A stretch of DNA of 62,680 bases from Candidatus Bacteroides intestinipullorum (GCA_018883785.1 JAHLFO010000015.1:1-62680); one strand, 5' to 3'. Counted from the first letter of the stretch, positions 36,071 through 45,478 are shown. Translations and numbers: made by a program. Notes: generated by a model not told the origin, from the sequence alone.

Positions 36071-36841
36071 TTAAGGTTGCACGCCCAGCCAATGGTCAAT
36101 GAGGCGGCGGGCGATGCTGAGTTTCTGTGGCAGTTCGGGCAGATGCTCGCGGTGGTAGAAGGCACCGGCACTCAGTTCGTTGTCCTGCAGCTTGATGGTA
36201 CCTCCGGCATAGTCCGCCATGAAGCCCACCATCAGTCCGCTGGGATAGGGCCAGGGCTGGCTGTCAAAGTACCTGATGTTGCGGATACTGAGTCCCGTCT
36301 CTTCGCGCACTTCGCGCTCCACGCATTGCTCCAGCGTCTCTCCCGGTTCCAGGAATCCTGCCACCAGGCCATAGAAAGTACCTCGGAAGTTGCGGGCATG
36401 TACCAGCAACACCTCGTCTTCCCCGCGGCGGATGAGGACGATGATGGCGGTGGAGATGGGAGGATAAATCTCGTAGCCACACTCCGGACACTTCTTCATG
36501 ATGGGCGTCCGCTGTTCGGTAGGTGTCCCACAGACGGGACAGAAGCGGCTGTGTCGGTCCCACCACAGGATTTGGAACGCCTTGCCCGCCGCCTTGTATT
36601 CGGTGAGCGGCAGGTAGTCGAACGAGGCGCGCAGCCCCACTGTCAGCCACGTGTCGTCTTCTGCCAATTCCTGTTCGATGTCTGTCGCCCGGATAGTGGA
36701 TCCGTTGGGTAGCAGTACTTCGTGGGCGGACAACTTTTCCGGCAATCTGTCCGGCAACTCGTTCTCGTAGGGGACGTGATACCGGCCGTCAGGGTCTTTC
36801 TTTAGCAGCAGGCGGTCGTTGTGGAAAATATAATCTTGCAT
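36071..36841 (-). CDS. nudC: NAD(+) diphosphatase (Nudix), NudC
   Basis: 256 residues: N-terminal domain, zinc ribbon (CPVCGTP and CPECG), Nudix box GFLEPGETLEQCVEREVREE and the NADH-pyrophosphatase tail motif SQPWPYPSGLM. It splits NAD(H) to NMN(H) and AMP and can remove NAD caps from RNA. It follows rpiB by 6 bp on the same strand. Confidence 0.93.
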   Translation of the reverse strand: MQDYIFHNDRLLLKKDPDGRYHVPYENELPDRLPEKLSAHEVLLPNGSTIRATDIEQELAEDDTWLTVGLRASFDYLPLTEYKAAGKAFQILWWDRHSRFCPVCGTPTEQRTPIMKKCPECGYEIYPPISTAIIVLIRRGEDEVLLVHARNFRGTFYGLVAGFLEPGETLEQCVEREVREETGLSIRNIRYFDSQPWPYPSGLMVGFMADYAGGTIKLQDNELSAGAFYHREHLPELPQKLSIARRLIDHWLGVQP

Positions 36842-36847
36842 ACGTCT

Positions 36848-37285
36848 TTATTTCCTTACAGGGATTTTCGCCACTCGCCTTTGATGGCGGCCTCCCTCGA
36901 AATCCGTGTGGAAGAAGGCTTCCATGATGGCATCTGCCTGTTCATTGCTGATGAAGCGGCCGGGCATGGCCAGTACGTTTGCATCATTGTGCTGACGCGA
37001 CAAGGCAGCCAGTTCGGGCGCCCAACAGAGGGCACAGCGTATGCCCTGATGCTTGTTCATGGTCATGCTGATACCCTGTCCGCTTCCGCAGATGGCAATG
37101 CCGTAACCGCATTCGCCGGCTTCGATGGCTTCAGCCATCGGGTGTGCATAGTCAGGATAGTCACAACTCTCTTCACTGTAAGTGCCGAAATCCTTGTAGG
37201 TCCAACCTTTGGATTCGAGCCATTGCTTCACATGCTGTTTCAGGGGAAATCCGGCATGGTCGGAACAAAGTCCTATGGAATTCAT
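36848..37285 (-). CDS. rpiB: Ribose-5-phosphate isomerase B
   Basis: 145 residues of the RpiB/LacAB family: GLCSDHAGFPLKQ, ESCDYPDYAHPMA and the active-site CGSGQGISMTMNK. It converts ribose-5-phosphate and ribulose-5-phosphate. It lies between transketolase and nudC, so the two pentose-phosphate genes are adjacent. A second ATG one codon upstream (37288) is an equal alternative. Confidence 0.93.
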   Translation of the reverse strand: MNSIGLCSDHAGFPLKQHVKQWLESKGWTYKDFGTYSEESCDYPDYAHPMAEAIEAGECGYGIAICGSGQGISMTMNKHQGIRCALCWAPELAALSRQHNDANVLAMPGRFISNEQADAIMEAFFHTDFEGGRHQRRVAKIPVRK

Positions 37286-37314
37286 CATTTCTTTTTTGGG
37301 ATTATGAAACAAGT

Positions 37315-37367
37315 AAGGCACGTTGATGACACCACAGACACTTGTCCGTATGTCATCAGCGTGCCTT
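37315..37367 (-). other. Long hairpin between transketolase and rpiB
   Basis: AAGGCACGTTGATGACA (37315-37331) and TGTCATCAGCGTGCCTT (37351-37367) form a 17-bp stem with one G-T pair and a 19-nt loop. There is no long T tail, so it may be an RNA-processing or attenuation structure rather than a simple terminator. Confidence 0.65.
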
Positions 37368-37376
37368 GGAATAGGT

Positions 37377-39386
37377 TTAGAGCATTGCCTTCACTTGGCG
37401 GTAAACATTCTCTGCCGTGAAGCCCAACTTCTCATCCAACACCTTGTAGGGTGCCGAGAAGCCGAACGAAGGTAATCCCCAGATCTTGCCGTTGGCACCT
37501 ACCAAGCCTTCCAGGGTGACAGGCAGTCCGGCGGTCAGGCCGAAGATTTTGGCTCCGTGGGGCAAGATTTGTTCCTGGTAGTCCGGCGACTGGCTGCGGA
37601 ACAAGCCTTCGGACGGCACGGAGACGATGCGTACCCGTACGCCGTCCTTGCGCAACAGTTCGGCGCCTGCCACCAAGGTTGATACTTCCGAGCCTGATGC
37701 CAGCAGGATGACATCCGGATTTTCGTCCGAGCCTGCCACGATATAAGCACCTTTGCAGGTCTGGCTGTAGTCGTTGCCCTCCGGCAGGTTGTTGATGTTC
37801 TGGCGGGAGAAGATGAGGCCGGTGGGCGTCGTGGTGTTCTCCATGGCCAGCCGCCAAGCTTCGGTTGCCTCTTCGACATCGGCAGGGCGGAGCACCAGCA
37901 TGGAGTTGTGTCCCTTGTGATTCTGGAGTTTCTCCATCAGACGGATTTGGGCTTCCTGTTCCACCGGTTCGTGAGTAGGACCGTCTTCACCCACACGGAA
38001 GGCGTCGTGCGTCCAGATGAACTTGATGGGCACTTCCATCAGGGCAGCCATGCGGATGGCGGGTTTCATGTAGTCGGAGAATACAAAGAAGGTGCCGCAA
38101 GCAGGGATGACACCGCCATGCAGGGCCATGCCGATGCAGCAGCAGGCCATGGTCAGCTCGGCCACACCGGCTTGGAAGAAGGCGCCGCTGAAGTCGCCCT
38201 TGGTGAAGGCGTGTGTTTTCTTCAGGAAGCCGTCGGTCTTGTCTGAGTTGGAGAGGTCGGCCGAAGCCACAATCATGTTTTCTACCTGCGTGGCCAGTGC
38301 GCCCAGCACCGTTGCCGATGCCGCACGTGTGGCGCTGTTGGGCTTCTGTTGCACGACGCTCCAGTCTATCTGCGGCGCTTTGTCCGAGAAGAACTGCTCC
38401 AGCTTGGCCGCCTTTTCCGGATTGGCTTTTGCCCATTCTGCTTTGAGGGCATATTGTTTGGCCACGATGCCTTTCAGCTCTTCGGCACGTTTGGCATACA
38501 GTTCGGCCACTTCGGGATAAATGACGAACGGGTTCTCCGGGTCGCCTCCCAGGTTTTTGATGGTGTTGATGTAGGCATCTCCACCCAGCGGTGCGCCGTG
38601 CGTGGCGCAGCAAGCCTCATAGCTGGTGCCGTCGGCACGGCGGGCACCCTTGCCCATGATGGTATGTCCGATGATGAGAGTAGGGCGTTCCGTCTCGGCT
38701 TTGGCCTCATTCAGGGCGTTGCGGATGGCGTCCGGGTCATTGCCGTTGATGCAGATGACTTTCCAGCCCCAGGCTTCGTATTTCCGGGCAGTGTCTTCGC
38801 TCGTCACGGCTTTGGTATCCGTCGAAAGCTGTATGTCGTTGGAGTCGTAGAACATGATGAGGTTGTCCAGTCCCAGCGTGCCGGCGATGCGGCCTGCGCC
38901 TTGCGATATTTCTTCCTGGATGCCTCCGTCGGAGATGTAGGCATAGATGGTCTGCGGCATGACCTCCGGGAAGCGTGCCTTCAGGAATTTGGCAGCGATG
39001 GCAGCGCCTACGGCAAAGGTATGTCCCTGACCCAGCGGGCCTGAGGTGTTCTCAATACCCCGCATGACATCCCGCTCCGGGTGTCCGGGCGTCGGGCTGC
39101 CCCATTGGCGGAATTGCTTCAGCTCGTCCAGCGTGAATTTGCCGGTCAGTGCCAGTGTGGAGTAGAGCATCGGCGACATGTGTCCCGGGTCGAGGAAGAA
39201 GCGGTCACGGCCTTCCCACATAGGGTTTTCGGGGTCGTACACCAGGAATTCAGCGAAAAGCACATTAATGAAATCGGCACCACCCATGGCGCCGCCCGGA
39301 TGACCGGAGTTGGCTTTTTCCACCATCGAAGCAGCAAGGATGCGGATATTGTCTGCTGCGCGGTTCATAAGTTTACTGTCATTCAT
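37377..39386 (-). CDS. tkt: Transketolase
   Basis: 669 residues, full length. Thiamine-diphosphate motifs: ANSGHPGGAMG, GPLGQGHTFAVG, YISDGGIQEEISQGA with FYDSNDIQL, and the transketolase signature near HDAFRVGEDGPTHEPVEQ. It moves two-carbon units in the non-oxidative pentose-phosphate pathway. Transcribed with rpiB/nudC or separately, depending on the hairpin between them. Confidence 0.96.
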   Translation of the reverse strand: MNDSKLMNRAADNIRILAASMVEKANSGHPGGAMGGADFINVLFAEFLVYDPENPMWEGRDRFFLDPGHMSPMLYSTLALTGKFTLDELKQFRQWGSPTPGHPERDVMRGIENTSGPLGQGHTFAVGAAIAAKFLKARFPEVMPQTIYAYISDGGIQEEISQGAGRIAGTLGLDNLIMFYDSNDIQLSTDTKAVTSEDTARKYEAWGWKVICINGNDPDAIRNALNEAKAETERPTLIIGHTIMGKGARRADGTSYEACCATHGAPLGGDAYINTIKNLGGDPENPFVIYPEVAELYAKRAEELKGIVAKQYALKAEWAKANPEKAAKLEQFFSDKAPQIDWSVVQQKPNSATRAASATVLGALATQVENMIVASADLSNSDKTDGFLKKTHAFTKGDFSGAFFQAGVAELTMACCCIGMALHGGVIPACGTFFVFSDYMKPAIRMAALMEVPIKFIWTHDAFRVGEDGPTHEPVEQEAQIRLMEKLQNHKGHNSMLVLRPADVEEATEAWRLAMENTTTPTGLIFSRQNINNLPEGNDYSQTCKGAYIVAGSDENPDVILLASGSEVSTLVAGAELLRKDGVRVRIVSVPSEGLFRSQSPDYQEQILPHGAKIFGLTAGLPVTLEGLVGANGKIWGLPSFGFSAPYKVLDEKLGFTAENVYRQVKAML

Positions 39387-39447
39387 ATCTGTAAGGAGTT
39401 AATGAATATTTGGGTTCGTATGTCGGGTCGGTTGACATTCCTTGTTG

Positions 39448-39455
39448 CAAAGATA
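39448..39455 (-). promoter_or_regulatory. -7 box of the transketolase gene
   Basis: TATCTTTG on the minus strand, 61 bp before the ATG, in the 231-bp gap to galK. Confidence 0.5.
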
Positions 39456-39525
39456 GGGGTTTATGGTTAAATCTCTTCTACAAAACGTCTCTTTTCTGGG
39501 TTTGGAATGTTGCAAGGGGCAAAAA

Positions 39526-39596
39526 AGACGCGGATTTCGCGATTGCCACGGATAGTTGACTGAAAAGCATCCATGGAATCCGCGCAATCCGCGTCT
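39526..39596. repeat. Inverted repeat of the AGACGCGGATT family
   Basis: AGACGCGGATT (39526-39536) pairs with AATCCGCGTCT (39586-39596). The inner sequence contains further GCGATT / AATCCGCGC words. Same family as 35953-36029. It lies downstream of galK. Confidence 0.8.
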
Positions 39597-39617
39597 GTAA
39601 AATATCAAAAAGTCAGC

Positions 39618-40772
39618 TTATTCCAATCTGCGTGCGCCGTCGCTGATGACCACGTCGTAAATCTTCGGGCTTCTGTTGAACTTCTTCTTGAATTCTTCTT
39701 TGGCTTTTTCGATGAAGGTGCTGTACAGCTCCTCTTTCACCAGGTTGATGGTGCATCCGCCGAAGCCGCCGCCCATGACGCGCGAACCCGTCACGCCGCA
39801 GTCGAAAGCCAAGTCGTTCAGGAAGTCCAGTTCTTCGCAGCTCACTTCATACAGCTTGCTCATGCCGTAGTGTGTCTCGTACATCTTCTGGCCCACCGTT
39901 TCGTAGTCGTTCTTCTCCAAGGCATCGCAGACATCCAGCACACGTTGGATTTCCTCAATCACATACTCGGCACGCTTGTAGTCTTCCTCGCTGACCTCGG
40001 CCTGTACCTCTTGCAGCATTTCCATGTTGCAGTCGCGCAGGTATTCCACGTGCGGGTGACGCTTCTGGATGGCGGCAACCACCGTCTCGCAGCTCTGGCG
40101 GCGCTTGTTGTAGGCCGACGATGCCAGTTCGTGTTTCACCACCGAGTCCACCAGGACCAGGCGGTAGCCTCTCGGCTCGAAGTGATAGTACTGGTATTCC
40201 AGCGAACGGCAATCCAGGCGGATGAGGTTGTCTTTCTTGCCGAATACGGAGGCAAACTGGTCCATGATGCCGCAGTTGACGCCGCAATAGTTATGCTCCG
40301 TGGCCTGACCCACCTTGGCCAACTCGAATTTGTCTATCTTGTTCTCGCCGAAGAGGTCGTTCAGCGCGTAGGCATACACGCTTTCCAAGGCAGCCGATGA
40401 GGACATGCCCGCTCCCAGGGGTACATCGCCGGCAAAGGCCGTGTTGAAGCCCTTCACTTCCACGCCGCGCTTGATCATCTCGCGGCATACGCCGAAGATG
40501 TAGCGTGCCCAGCTGGCGCGCGGGGCGTCTTCTTCGTTCAAGCCGAATTCCACGTAATCTTTCAGGTCGATGGAATAAGCTTTTACCAGATTGGTCCCAT
40601 TGGGTTTGATCTCGGCAATCATGCCTTTGTCTATGGCACCGGGAAATACAAAACCACCGTTGTAATCCGTGTGTTCACCGATAAGGTTGATGCGTCCCGG
40701 AGCTGCATATATGGCTCCTGTAGTTCCGTCAAAATGCTTGATGAAACGACTTCTTACATGTTCTATATCCAT
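39618..40772 (-). CDS. galK: Galactokinase
   Basis: 384 residues, GHMP kinase family: GRINLIGEHTDYNGG, ATP-binding PLGAGMSSSAALE, NCGIMDQFAS and GGGFGGC. It phosphorylates galactose at C1. It follows the sugar permease gene by 36 bp, last in the galM-permease-galK operon. Confidence 0.96.
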   Translation of the reverse strand: MDIEHVRSRFIKHFDGTTGAIYAAPGRINLIGEHTDYNGGFVFPGAIDKGMIAEIKPNGTNLVKAYSIDLKDYVEFGLNEEDAPRASWARYIFGVCREMIKRGVEVKGFNTAFAGDVPLGAGMSSSAALESVYAYALNDLFGENKIDKFELAKVGQATEHNYCGVNCGIMDQFASVFGKKDNLIRLDCRSLEYQYYHFEPRGYRLVLVDSVVKHELASSAYNKRRQSCETVVAAIQKRHPHVEYLRDCNMEMLQEVQAEVSEEDYKRAEYVIEEIQRVLDVCDALEKNDYETVGQKMYETHYGMSKLYEVSCEELDFLNDLAFDCGVTGSRVMGGGFGGCTINLVKEELYSTFIEKAKEEFKKKFNRSPKIYDVVISDGARRLE

Positions 40773-40808
40773 ACCATTAATGTATTTAGTGAGTAATAAG
40801 TTTCTGTT

Positions 40809-42104
40809 TTAATCCACGGGGATATCCTTGTTGACGTTTTTGCAGCCGATGAGCGAGTAGTACAGCAGATAAGCCGCACAGAACAGCACTACCACGTAGC
40901 TGGTGAGGAACGAACCGGTCAGATCGGCCACGTATGCCTGGATGGCTACCATGACGGCACAGCCGCAAACCATGGTCATGAAAGCACCCGAAGCAATGGC
41001 GGTGTACTTGCCCAAGCCTTCCGTGGCCAGGTTGAAGATGCCTCCCCACATCACCGAGGTGCACAGGCCCACGAGGATGAAGGCAAAGATGCCTACGGGG
41101 ATTTTGCTCCAGATGACGCTCAGGTTGGCCCAGTCAATGCCCGGCACGTTGACCATTACGTCTGTGGGGGCGAACATGCCAAACAATACCAGCAACAAGC
41201 TGAGGCTGGAAGCGGTGGCAATCATCGTCTTGCTGGATACCTTGCTGCCGATGGCGCCGCCGATGAAGCGGCCTACCAGCATCATCAGCCAGTACACGGC
41301 CACGATAAGGCCTACAATGCCGGCATCCATTCCCAAGCCGGGAGTAGCGGCATCGGGCGACGACGACAAGTATTGCAGGATATACGTCGGGGTACCTACC
41401 TCAATGCCCATATACAGGAAGATACCCAGGATGCCAAGTTTGAAGTGGCGGAAAGAGAAAGCGCTGTATTGGTCTTTTTCCTTCTTCTGTTCCACGTGTT
41501 GCTGGGGCTCTTCAACCTTGGTGAAAAGCAACACTACGAAGGCCAGCGCGAAGATGCCCAGGGCGATGAACAGTGCCGGTGTGGCATCTGCAATTTTGGC
41601 GCGTGCGGCATCGCCGATCAAGGCACCCATGATGATATATACGGCCACTGCGGCTGCCGAGTTGAACACGCCGCCTATCTGTATCAGCTGGTTGCCTTTG
41701 TTGCCGCCGCCGCCCAGCAGGTTCAGCATCGGGTTGACTACCGTGTTCAGCATACACATGCAGAAACCGGAGATGAAAGCGCCTACCAGGTAAACGCCGA
41801 AACTCTGTATGCTGTCCCAGCCGCTCATCCATTGCACGAGAACGCCGACAATACCTACGATCAAGGCCAGCAAGGCGGTCTTCTTGTAGCCGTATTTCTT
41901 GATCAGCATACCCGAAGGAATACCCATTATCAAATAGGCGATGAAGTTGCCATAGTTGCCGATTTGCGCCAGCACATTGGATGCGCCGAACTGGTTCTTT
42001 ACTATGATTGCCATCGGCGAACACAGGTTGGTTACAAAGGCAATCATGGCGAACAGGGCGATCATCATAATGATGGCACCCCACTGTTTGGTTTGGTTAC
42101 TCAT
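40809..42104 (-). CDS. MFS sugar permease (galactose/glucose type)
   Basis: 431 residues with about twelve helices. It belongs to the FucP/GluP-type MFS group (FGASNVLAQIGNYGNFIAYLIMG, GIPSGMLIKKYGYKKTAL). Between galM and galK, it most likely imports galactose (or glucose/galactose) with protons or sodium. It starts 31 bp after galM. Confidence 0.9.
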   Translation of the reverse strand: MSNQTKQWGAIIMMIALFAMIAFVTNLCSPMAIIVKNQFGASNVLAQIGNYGNFIAYLIMGIPSGMLIKKYGYKKTALLALIVGIVGVLVQWMSGWDSIQSFGVYLVGAFISGFCMCMLNTVVNPMLNLLGGGGNKGNQLIQIGGVFNSAAAVAVYIIMGALIGDAARAKIADATPALFIALGIFALAFVVLLFTKVEEPQQHVEQKKEKDQYSAFSFRHFKLGILGIFLYMGIEVGTPTYILQYLSSSPDAATPGLGMDAGIVGLIVAVYWLMMLVGRFIGGAIGSKVSSKTMIATASSLSLLLVLFGMFAPTDVMVNVPGIDWANLSVIWSKIPVGIFAFILVGLCTSVMWGGIFNLATEGLGKYTAIASGAFMTMVCGCAVMVAIQAYVADLTGSFLTSYVVVLFCAAYLLYYSLIGCKNVNKDIPVD

Positions 42105-42135
42105 AATGATTTTAGATATGTTTTTGGATTAATAA

Positions 42136-43236
42136 TTATTCATCGCCTTGGATTCCGAATTTATAGATGGTGATTTGTTGGTATTCATCGTTGGGCAGCA
42201 GGACGGCCGACGGGAAATGGGCCTTGTTGGGCGTGTCGGGGAAGCACTGGGCTTCAAAGCAGACCGCACTCCGGGCAGGGAACGTGGCACCGTGGCTGCC
42301 GGTGAATCCGTTCAGCCAGTTGCCGGTATACAGTTGTACGCCGTTTTCCGTGGTATAGACCTCCATGGTGCGCCCGCTGGAGGGGCAGATGCAGGTGGCG
42401 GCCAGGTCTAGCGCGCCCCGCTCCGTCTTGTTCAGCACGTAGCAATGGTCATAGCCCGTGCCGTTCTTCAGTTGTTCGAAGGGTTCGTCTATCCGTTCGC
42501 CCAGCGTGTGGGGGGTGCGGAAGTCCATGGGGGTACCCTCTACCTTCAGGATTTCGCCGGTGGGGATGGAGTATTCGTTGATGGGGACGTAGAAGTCGGC
42601 ATTGATGGTCACCACGTTGTCCATTACCGAGGGGGTGGGGTTGCCGATGCCGGCCAGGTTGAAGAAGCCGTGGTTGGTCAGGTTGACGATGGTCGCCTTG
42701 TCCGTCGTGGCCTTGTATTCGATGGAGAGAGCATTGATTTCATCTTCCAGCCTGTAGGTCATTTCCACCTCCAGCGTGCCGGGGAATCCCTCTTCGCCAT
42801 CGGCCGAGGTGTAGTTGAAGACGACACATGTCGGCGCCGGTTGTACGGCCTCCCAGACGCGTGCGTGGAATCCCGTCGGCCCGCCGTGCAGCGCGTTGGG
42901 TCCGTTGTTGATGGCCAGCTGGTGCTCCTCGCCGTATAGCGTGAATCTTCCTTTGGCGATGCGGTTGCCATAGCGCCCTATTGTGGTGCTCAGGAAGGGT
43001 TCGGGGCTGTGGATCACGTGCTCGATGCTGTCGTGCCCCAGAATGACGTTGCCGTAGCGGCCATCCTTGTCGGGCACCATTATGGACAGAATGGCGCAGC
43101 CGTAGTTCGTAACTGCGACTTCCATGCCTTTGGCGTTTTTCAGGATATACAGGTCGGTCGTTTTGCCGTTGATTTCCTGCTGGAAGTCTTCTCTTTTCAA
43201 TCCGGAGATATTGTCTTTTTTAGCAGTGACAGTCAT
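42136..43236 (-). CDS. galM: Aldose 1-epimerase (galactose mutarotase)
   Basis: 366 residues. Motifs: TTIGRYGNRIAKGRF, GPNALHGG (His), LTNHGFFNLAG (catalytic His) and VCFEAQCFPDTPN (catalytic Glu). It interconverts alpha and beta anomers so that galactokinase receives the alpha form. ATG 43236 is the start; a longer open frame upstream lacks family similarity. First gene of the galactose operon, divergent from manA. Confidence 0.94.
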   Translation of the reverse strand: MTVTAKKDNISGLKREDFQQEINGKTTDLYILKNAKGMEVAVTNYGCAILSIMVPDKDGRYGNVILGHDSIEHVIHSPEPFLSTTIGRYGNRIAKGRFTLYGEEHQLAINNGPNALHGGPTGFHARVWEAVQPAPTCVVFNYTSADGEEGFPGTLEVEMTYRLEDEINALSIEYKATTDKATIVNLTNHGFFNLAGIGNPTPSVMDNVVTINADFYVPINEYSIPTGEILKVEGTPMDFRTPHTLGERIDEPFEQLKNGTGYDHCYVLNKTERGALDLAATCICPSSGRTMEVYTTENGVQLYTGNWLNGFTGSHGATFPARSAVCFEAQCFPDTPNKAHFPSAVLLPNDEYQQITIYKFGIQGDE

Positions 43237-43390
43237 ATCATGGTATGCTTTTAATTCAAATTTCTTGCAAATAAAAGTATTTTCTTTTGTTCTCCCAAGG
43301 AAAAGGGAAGAAATGTGACAAGCCATTTAGGAAAGTTTAGCGTTTGACGCGATGCCTGTTTTATTTCCTCATTTTTTCCGCCCCGGTTTG

Positions 43391-43421
43391 TTGATATACT
43401 ATTTATTTTTTCGTATGTTTG
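43391..43421 (+). promoter_or_regulatory. Promoter of manA
   Basis: TTG (43391-43393), 20-bp spacer and TATGTTTG (43414-43421) match the -33/-7 pattern, 49 bp before the manA ATG. Confidence 0.65.
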
Positions 43422-43470
43422 CCCCCAAATCAGAGTTAACCCCATCTATTAACGATTTTATTTTAGACAA

Positions 43471-44442
43471 ATGTATCCTTTAAAGTTTGAGCCTATCCTG
43501 AAGCAGACGCTTTGGGGAGGCGAGAAAATCATTCCATTCAAGCATCTGAATGAAACCCTGACCAATGTGGGCGAAAGTTGGGAAGTATCTGCCGTCGATG
43601 GGAGCGAGTCTGTCGTCTCCTACGGCTCCGACAAGGGCATGACTCTGCCCGAGATGGTGCGCCATTATAAAGAGGAGTTGGTGGGCGAGGCCAATTATGC
43701 CCGCTTTGGCGACAAATTCCCCTTGCTCATCAAGTTCATTGATGCCAAGCTGGACCTGTCTATCCAGGTGCATCCGGATGATGCGTTGGCCAAGAAACGC
43801 CACAATAGTTTCGGGAAGAACGAAATGTGGTATGTCATTTCGGCCGACCCGGGCGCCAAGCTCATTTCGGGCTTCTCGCAGGAGATCACCCCGAAGGAAT
43901 ATAAGGAGCGCGTGCACGACGGCACGTTTGCCCAGGTCCTGCAGAGTTGTCCCATCCAGCCGGGCGATGTCTTCTATGTGCCGGCCGGCCGCGTGCACGG
44001 CATCGGTGCCGGTGCCTTTGTGGCCGAGATCCAGCAGACGTCGGACATCACCTATCGCATCTACGACTATAACCGCAAGGACAAGAACGGCAAGACGCGC
44101 GAACTGCACACCGCGCAGGCTGTGGATGCCATCAACTTCGCTGACGTGCAGGATGACTTCCGCACGAGCTATGACCGCGTGCAGAACGAGCCGGTAGAGG
44201 TCGTGGCCTGTCCTTACTTCACGACGTCCGTCTATGACATGACTGAGGAAATCACGTGCGACTACTCCGAGTTGGACTCCTTCGTCATCTTCATCTGTGT
44301 GGAGGGAGCTTGTCGCCTGCGCGACAATGAGAACAACGAAATCACGCTGCAAGCCGGCGAGACGGTGTTGCTGCCTGCCACGACGCAGAACGTCACCATC
44401 GTGCCCGACCAGCACGTGAAGCTGCTCGAGACCTATGTATGA
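43471..44442 (+). CDS. manA: Class I mannose-6-phosphate isomerase
   Basis: 323 residues of the small type I ManA group: LKQTLWGGEKI, SIQVHPDDA (zinc His), KNEMWYVI and VPAGRVHGIGAG (zinc His). It interconverts mannose-6-phosphate and fructose-6-phosphate for mannose use and GDP-mannose synthesis. Own promoter and terminator, so it is monocistronic. Confidence 0.94.
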   Translation: MYPLKFEPILKQTLWGGEKIIPFKHLNETLTNVGESWEVSAVDGSESVVSYGSDKGMTLPEMVRHYKEELVGEANYARFGDKFPLLIKFIDAKLDLSIQVHPDDALAKKRHNSFGKNEMWYVISADPGAKLISGFSQEITPKEYKERVHDGTFAQVLQSCPIQPGDVFYVPAGRVHGIGAGAFVAEIQQTSDITYRIYDYNRKDKNGKTRELHTAQAVDAINFADVQDDFRTSYDRVQNEPVEVVACPYFTTSVYDMTEEITCDYSELDSFVIFICVEGACRLRDNENNEITLQAGETVLLPATTQNVTIVPDQHVKLLETYV

Positions 44443-44471
44443 GCACGGTTAGGAAATGACCAACCAGAAAG

Positions 44472-44499
44472 GGGCGGGCGTTGAGTCCGCTCTTTTTTT
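44472..44499 (+). terminator. Rho-independent terminator after manA
   Basis: GGGCGGGC (44472-44479), loop GTTGA, GTCCGCTC (44485-44492) with two G-T pairs, then TTTTTTT. Confidence 0.8.
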
Positions 44500-44535
44500 G
44501 TTCTTTTTTGTGGGTTGGCACGGCGAGGAGGTGTG

Positions 44536-44835
44536 TCAGTAGCGGTATCTGCCTTTTCTGCCAAAGAGGTTCTTGACTTTCCGCATCATCTTCAGGCCCA
44601 GCATGACGCCGTCCACGACGGCCATGCCGCGGTTGAACGCGCGTAGCACGCTGTTGCCTTTCTGGACAGCAGGCGTGAAGGGGGCGGTCAGCTCATAGCC
44701 CATCCGCGCCAAGGTGGCTTTCTGCGTCTGGATTTGTTGCCGCAACGCCGCCTTCTGCTGCAACAACTGTTCCAGCGTATCGGGCAGGGCAGGTACGGAG
44801 GGGCGCGGTTCGGTGGCGGGGTCTGGCGTGGTCAT
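44536..44835 (-). CDS. Small basic protein, third gene of the YtxH/holin-like operon
   Basis: 99 residues; no named family recognised. A proline-rich start is followed by a coiled coil (LEQLLQQKAALRQQIQTQKA) and a basic C-terminus (LKMMRKVKNLFGRKGRYRY). Its ATG overlaps the stop of the holin-like gene by 4 bp, so it is co-translated with it and likely works at the same membrane. Confidence 0.75.
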   Translation of the reverse strand: MTTPDPATEPRPSVPALPDTLEQLLQQKAALRQQIQTQKATLARMGYELTAPFTPAVQKGNSVLRAFNRGMAVVDGVMLGLKMMRKVKNLFGRKGRYRY

Positions 44836-45209
44836 GGGGCAGGAGTCGTTTTGTCAGTCGGTTTCAGGAAGAGTCTCGCGAGGAATTTCACCATCGGGTC
44901 GATGATAAGCCGCTTGCGGAAGGCCACCAGCAGCAGGGCCAGGATGATGTAGAGGATGGCGATGAGGCTGAATCCCAGCGTGATGCTCCCCACGGCGGGC
45001 GCCAGCACCCAGGCCAGCGTGAACGAGAGGTAAAACAGAGCCATCATGCCCAAGATGACCGTCAGCAACACCAGGATGAGCATGGAGAGCAGCACCGAGA
45101 GCTTTTCGGTGACTTCCAGCCGCGTGTACTCCTGCTGCAAGTTCAGGTACTTCTTGAATTCGATGAACAGTTGCCTGAGGCTTTCGATGCTCTTGTCGCT
45201 TGCAAACAT
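44832..45209 (-). CDS. Phage-holin-family / Holin-X-like membrane protein
   Basis: 125 residues: an amphipathic N-terminal coiled region, then two long transmembrane helices (residues ~38-62 and ~72-97) and a lysine-rich tail. It fits the Actinobacterial Holin-X (PF07332) or DUF1469 type common in Bacteroidetes next to YtxH. There is no phage nearby; an envelope-stress role is usual. Confidence 0.8.
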   Translation of the reverse strand: MFASDKSIESLRQLFIEFKKYLNLQQEYTRLEVTEKLSVLLSMLILVLLTVILGMMALFYLSFTLAWVLAPAVGSITLGFSLIAILYIILALLLVAFRKRLIIDPMVKFLARLFLKPTDKTTPAP

Positions 45210-45233
45210 GGTGGCTCTGTTTTCCGTTACAGG

Positions 45234-45443
45234 TTATTCGGCAGCGTCGCCTTTGATTTCAGAAGCGATCTCGTCTACCAGGTCGTCCATTTCGTTCCGG
45301 TTCAGGCGGATGCCTCTTCTACGCAATGCTTCAGCGATTTTGCTGCGCGTGTCCTCGCCTTTCTCAGGGGCGAACAAGATACCCAAGGCTGCACCCACTG
45401 CGGCGCCGCCCAGGAAAGCTGCTAATACGTTTAATCCTTTCAT
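45234..45443 (-). CDS. YtxH-domain protein
   Basis: 69 residues with the YtxH glycine-rich helix (LAAFLGGAAVGAALGILFAPEKGEDTRSKI) and a charged helical tail. It is the first gene of a three-gene operon with a consensus -7 box 27 bp upstream. YtxH proteins are small, stress-related membrane proteins of unknown biochemistry. Confidence 0.88.
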   Translation of the reverse strand: MKGLNVLAAFLGGAAVGAALGILFAPEKGEDTRSKIAEALRRRGIRLNRNEMDDLVDEIASEIKGDAAE

Positions 45444-45470
45444 GATACTGTAGTTTTTAAAAGTTCTGCA

Positions 45471-45478
45471 CAAATATA
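45471..45478 (-). promoter_or_regulatory. -7 box of the YtxH operon
   Basis: TATATTTG on the minus strand, 27 bp before the YtxH start. The 288-bp gap to the divergent SPOR gene holds no other feature I can support. Confidence 0.6.

Noticed and set aside
44832-45209. Prophage holin
   Set aside because: No phage genes nearby; YtxH and coiled-coil neighbours fit a stress operon of the envelope.
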